From NCBI GenBank assembly GCA_018819175.1, contig JAHJQQ010000028.1, forward strand, positions 1 through 64,000: 64,000 bases of DNA, given 5' to 3'. Shown here in pieces: positions 62,034-64,000 of this stretch. Below the pieces are notes generated by a model. The model was not told the origin of the DNA, searched no databases, and saw only the letters and a list, made by a program, of their open reading frames with translations. Within the stretch, counting starts at the first letter, position 1; every line of letters begins with the position of its first letter. The DNA is from Gammaproteobacteria bacterium (GTDB taxonomy: Bacteria; Pseudomonadota; Gammaproteobacteria; Thiohalobacterales; Thiohalobacteraceae). A program made the position numbers and the translations under genes.

Positions 62034-62219
62034 CCCTAGCCCGCATTTCTCACCGCACATCTACTGCGGCCGCCGATGCGCCTGCATCTGCCGTGCGTAC
62101 TCGCTTCAGCCGGCTTGGCGTAGTGTCGGTTACGCCGGCGCCGTCCACTGCGTGCGCCCTGCATCTACAGCCTCCTCGACGCCCTCGCGACGATCCGCGG
62201 TGAGAAATGCGGGCTAGGG
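62034..62219. repeat. Element bounded by 23-bp perfect inverted repeats
   Basis: CCCTAGCCCGCATTTCTCACC (62034-62056, 23 bp) is exactly inverted at 62197-62219. The 140 bp between is GC-rich and has no coding frame. It looks like a small non-autonomous element or a large hairpin after the lytic transglycosylase gene. Confidence 0.7.
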
Positions 62220-62291
62220 CCGAGACCAAGATTTTTCCTTCGTGAATCTTCCGCGCCGTCGTGTTGAAGGTTTTCCTGATGAACGCCCACC

Positions 62292-63095
62292 TCAGAGGTT
62301 TTGGTCGGCGTACTTCAGAATATCCGGCACCTGTTTCGCGATCCCCTGATCGACCAGTCCCGGAAACACACCATTAATACGCGCGAACAGTTTTTCCGGG
62401 AAGCCCAGATAAGCTTCGTTTTTATCTTTCTCAATGGCCTGCACAATACTTTCGGCCACGCACTGCGCATCATCCATGTGCATCATGCCGCGCTCGGCCA
62501 TGAGGTTGACGACGTCCGGATTCAAGGGCGTCTTGACGGCGCGCGGAGAAACATAGGTCACGCCCACGCCGGTACCATTGAGCTCACGTCTTAGCGCCTG
62601 CGAAAAACCGCGCAGCGCGAATTTGCTGGCCGAATACACCGCGAAACAAGGGAAACCAATACTCCCGAACATCGACCCGATATTGACGATGCGGCCAGCC
62701 CGTTGCGAGATCATTCGCGGGAGCACTTCGCGCACCAACTGCATGGGCGCCTCGACATTCACGGCAAGGATGCGTTGGATCATGCCCGGATCGGTATCTT
62801 CAAAACGCTTGAAGTCGAGAACCCCGGCCAGGTTGATCAGAATATCAATGCCACCCAGCGTCTCCTGCATACGCCGGATGATAACTTCACGATCACCGAA
62901 CTTGGTAATATCTCCGGCCAGCGGCAAACTATCGGCCTCACCCAGCTGCAGCGTCTGTGCCAGCGCGGCGACAGCAGTCATTTCGCGATCCACCAGACAT
63001 AAACGCGCCCCGCGCACCGACAACAGTTTTGACAGTTCACGACCGATACCGCCGGCCGCTCCAGTTAACAGGATGCGCGTTGCATTCAGTTTCAT
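62292..63095 (-). CDS. Short-chain dehydrogenase/reductase
   Basis: The 267-residue cytoplasmic oxidoreductase has the NAD(P) motif LLTGAAGGIGRELSK, acidic DRE after strand 2 (suggesting NAD), NLAGVLDF, the catalytic NIGSMFG serine and YSASKFALRGF Tyr/Lys pair. The substrate is unknown. With the TPR gene and the partial haem-oxygenase-like gene it forms a minus-strand run at the right edge; similar runs in other gammaproteobacteria sit near AMP-binding enzymes. Confidence 0.9.
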   Translation of the reverse strand: MKLNATRILLTGAAGGIGRELSKLLSVRGARLCLVDREMTAVAALAQTLQLGEADSLPLAGDITKFGDREVIIRRMQETLGGIDILINLAGVLDFKRFEDTDPGMIQRILAVNVEAPMQLVREVLPRMISQRAGRIVNIGSMFGSIGFPCFAVYSASKFALRGFSQALRRELNGTGVGVTYVSPRAVKTPLNPDVVNLMAERGMMHMDDAQCVAESIVQAIEKDKNEAYLGFPEKLFARINGVFPGLVDQGIAKQVPDILKYADQNL

Positions 63096-63124
63096 GATCT
63101 AAGTTTCCTTACCACAGGCGGTAT

Positions 63125-63775
63125 TCAGGATTTGGAATTGATCTTGAAGATCAACATTTCGATCTCATGGCGCCGGCCCGCATCGGCATCCTGCCGATTC
63201 GGACGTGCCGGTGCCTGCAGGGCCTTTTCGAGCACAACCAAAGCCTCGGGCGCGCGCCCCTGGCGTTGCAGAAAGTCGCCATAGAAATAATTGGGATCAA
63301 TGCCGTCAGGATTGATTGTCAGAGCCTTCTTCAACATGGCTTCCGCCTTCTCGTCATCACCGAAACCAATCGGCCATCCCGGCACCTGGTAGTAAAGGCT
63401 GCCGAGACTGGTATATACCGAACCGTCCAGCGCATTGGCATCGATCGCTTCTGCCTCGAGCAGCAGATCCCGGGCGCTTTTTACTTTAGACAATGCGCCC
63501 AGTCCGCCACTGACGCCGGCATGCGTGCTCAGCACAATGGCCCGCCATACTTTAGGCTCGGCCCGGTTGGGATAGGTCTTCTCCAGCCCAGCAGCCTGCT
63601 CCTCTAATTTTACGAAGGCCTTGTCCTGATCAGCTTCCGGCAACTGGTAATGGATGCGCGCCCATTCGTGTTGAATCTCCAGGATGCCATTCTCCAACCC
63701 ATCATCCTGAGCAACGGCAACCAGCGTGTATGCGGCAAGTACCAATGAAAAAACCACTTTGACCCATCGTGACAT
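63125..63775 (-). CDS. Secreted TPR-repeat protein
   Basis: The ~216-residue protein has a signal peptide (VVFSLVLAAYTLVAVAQ) and TPR-like helices throughout: RAEPKVWRAIVLSTHAGV, KSARDLLLEAEAIDANAL, KAEAMLKKALTINPDGID and APEALVVLEKALQAP. It should act in the periplasm as a scaffold. I choose ATG 63775 after AGGAGAATTCG. It lies 23 bp after the partial upstream gene and 29 bp before the SDR gene, so all three are probably one operon. Confidence 0.82.
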   Translation of the reverse strand: MSRWVKVVFSLVLAAYTLVAVAQDDGLENGILEIQHEWARIHYQLPEADQDKAFVKLEEQAAGLEKTYPNRAEPKVWRAIVLSTHAGVSGGLGALSKVKSARDLLLEAEAIDANALDGSVYTSLGSLYYQVPGWPIGFGDDEKAEAMLKKALTINPDGIDPNYFYGDFLQRQGRAPEALVVLEKALQAPARPNRQDADAGRRHEIEMLIFKINSKS

Positions 63776-63798
63776 AACGAATTCTCCTAACACGGATT

Positions 63799-64000
63799 TC
63801 AGGAAATGCTGCGGAACATATCGCCATACAGGCGATAGACCATCTGTGCACAATGCAACAGCGTGTCGATATCGTCCGGATCCTCGAACTGATTCACCAG
63901 CGATTGAAAAAATCGGATATGCTCCTGATCGAGCGAACCATGCGAAGTCAGGTAACGGAATGCCGTCTTGGGCAGACCAAGACTGTTTTGAATTGCGCCG
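63799..64000 (-). CDS. C-terminal end of an iron-containing redox enzyme (haem-oxygenase fold), partial
   Basis: The 66 visible residues end at TGA 63799-63801; the start lies beyond the right edge. They read as an alpha-helical C-terminus with LGLPKTAFRYLTSHGSLD, QEHIRFFQSLVNQFEDPDD and CAQMVYRLYGDMFRSIS. The conserved His-Gly and Asp-xx-His positions match the TenA/PqqC-like non-haem iron family. It is probably the first of the three genes in this run. The assignment rests on a fragment. Confidence 0.6.
   Translation of the reverse strand, partial: GAIQNSLGLPKTAFRYLTSHGSLDQEHIRFFQSLVNQFEDPDDIDTLLHCAQMVYRLYGDMFRSIS

Overview
The window looks like chromosomal DNA of a free-living gammaproteobacterium. 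The proteins resemble that class (Ndh, MtgA, PrfC, RimI, IlvB/H/C, PssA, NirB), base composition is moderately GC-rich, and intergenic spaces are full of small dispersed palindromic repeats. DsrE and DsrC-like proteins, a multihaem cytochrome and a PEP-CTERM protein suggest an environmental, perhaps Chromatiales-like lineage; this last point is inference. No rRNA, tRNA, CRISPR array, complete insertion sequence or prophage was seen.

Layout. 0-3.2 kb: a large secreted leucine-rich-repeat protein (open at the left edge), a tandem universal stress protein and a DsrE-like protein. 3.2-15.1 kb: mostly housekeeping and small envelope genes (DUF2845, DUF3617, SpoU methyltransferase, glycine-zipper protein, RlmK-like methyltransferase, HIT protein, ndh, mtgA, SYLF protein, Na/Pi cotransporter) separated by repeats. 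15.4-18.7 kb: a periplasmic-sensor PAS-GGDEF-EAL protein whose 3' end overlaps nasA tail to tail.

18.6-39.4 kb is a nitrate-assimilation super-locus on the minus strand. Operon 1 is nirB, a 51-residue small ORF, nirD, a DsrC/TusE-like gene and nasA, behind a well-matched sigma-54 promoter; a decayed Ser/Thr kinase lies divergently upstream. Operon 2 is nrtA-nrtB-nrtD behind a second sigma-54 promoter, NtrC-like sites and a leader RNA with a terminator. Operon 3 is nasT, an ANTAR-type leader, a NirB-like FAD/[2Fe-2S]/membrane fusion protein, an 11-haem c-type cytochrome, a DUF3365 haem protein, a monohaem cytochrome and a globin. The two leaders share a core sequence, so NasT probably controls both the transporter and this electron-transfer operon. 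Operon 3 is the best candidate for an undescribed system: a membrane redox chain tied to nitrate or nitrite use. A TPR-methyltransferase fusion and an unrecognised membrane protein sit inside the locus.

39.8-46.6 kb: glgC, prfC, a PEP-CTERM protein, rimI, a family 4 uracil-DNA glycosylase and leuA. 46.9-52.5 kb looks accessory: a Slam-like outer-membrane protein with a probable secreted cargo (type XI secretion), and divergently a LapG-like protease followed by a membrane protein with a degenerate HD-GYP domain. 52.8-57.8 kb: the biosynthetic run ilvB-ilvH-ilvC-psd-pssA, with attenuator-like structures before ilvB. 58.3-64 kb: DUF4124 and MIF-like proteins, proS, a lytic transglycosylase, then an SDR, a TPR protein and the C-terminal end of a haem-oxygenase-fold protein at the right edge.
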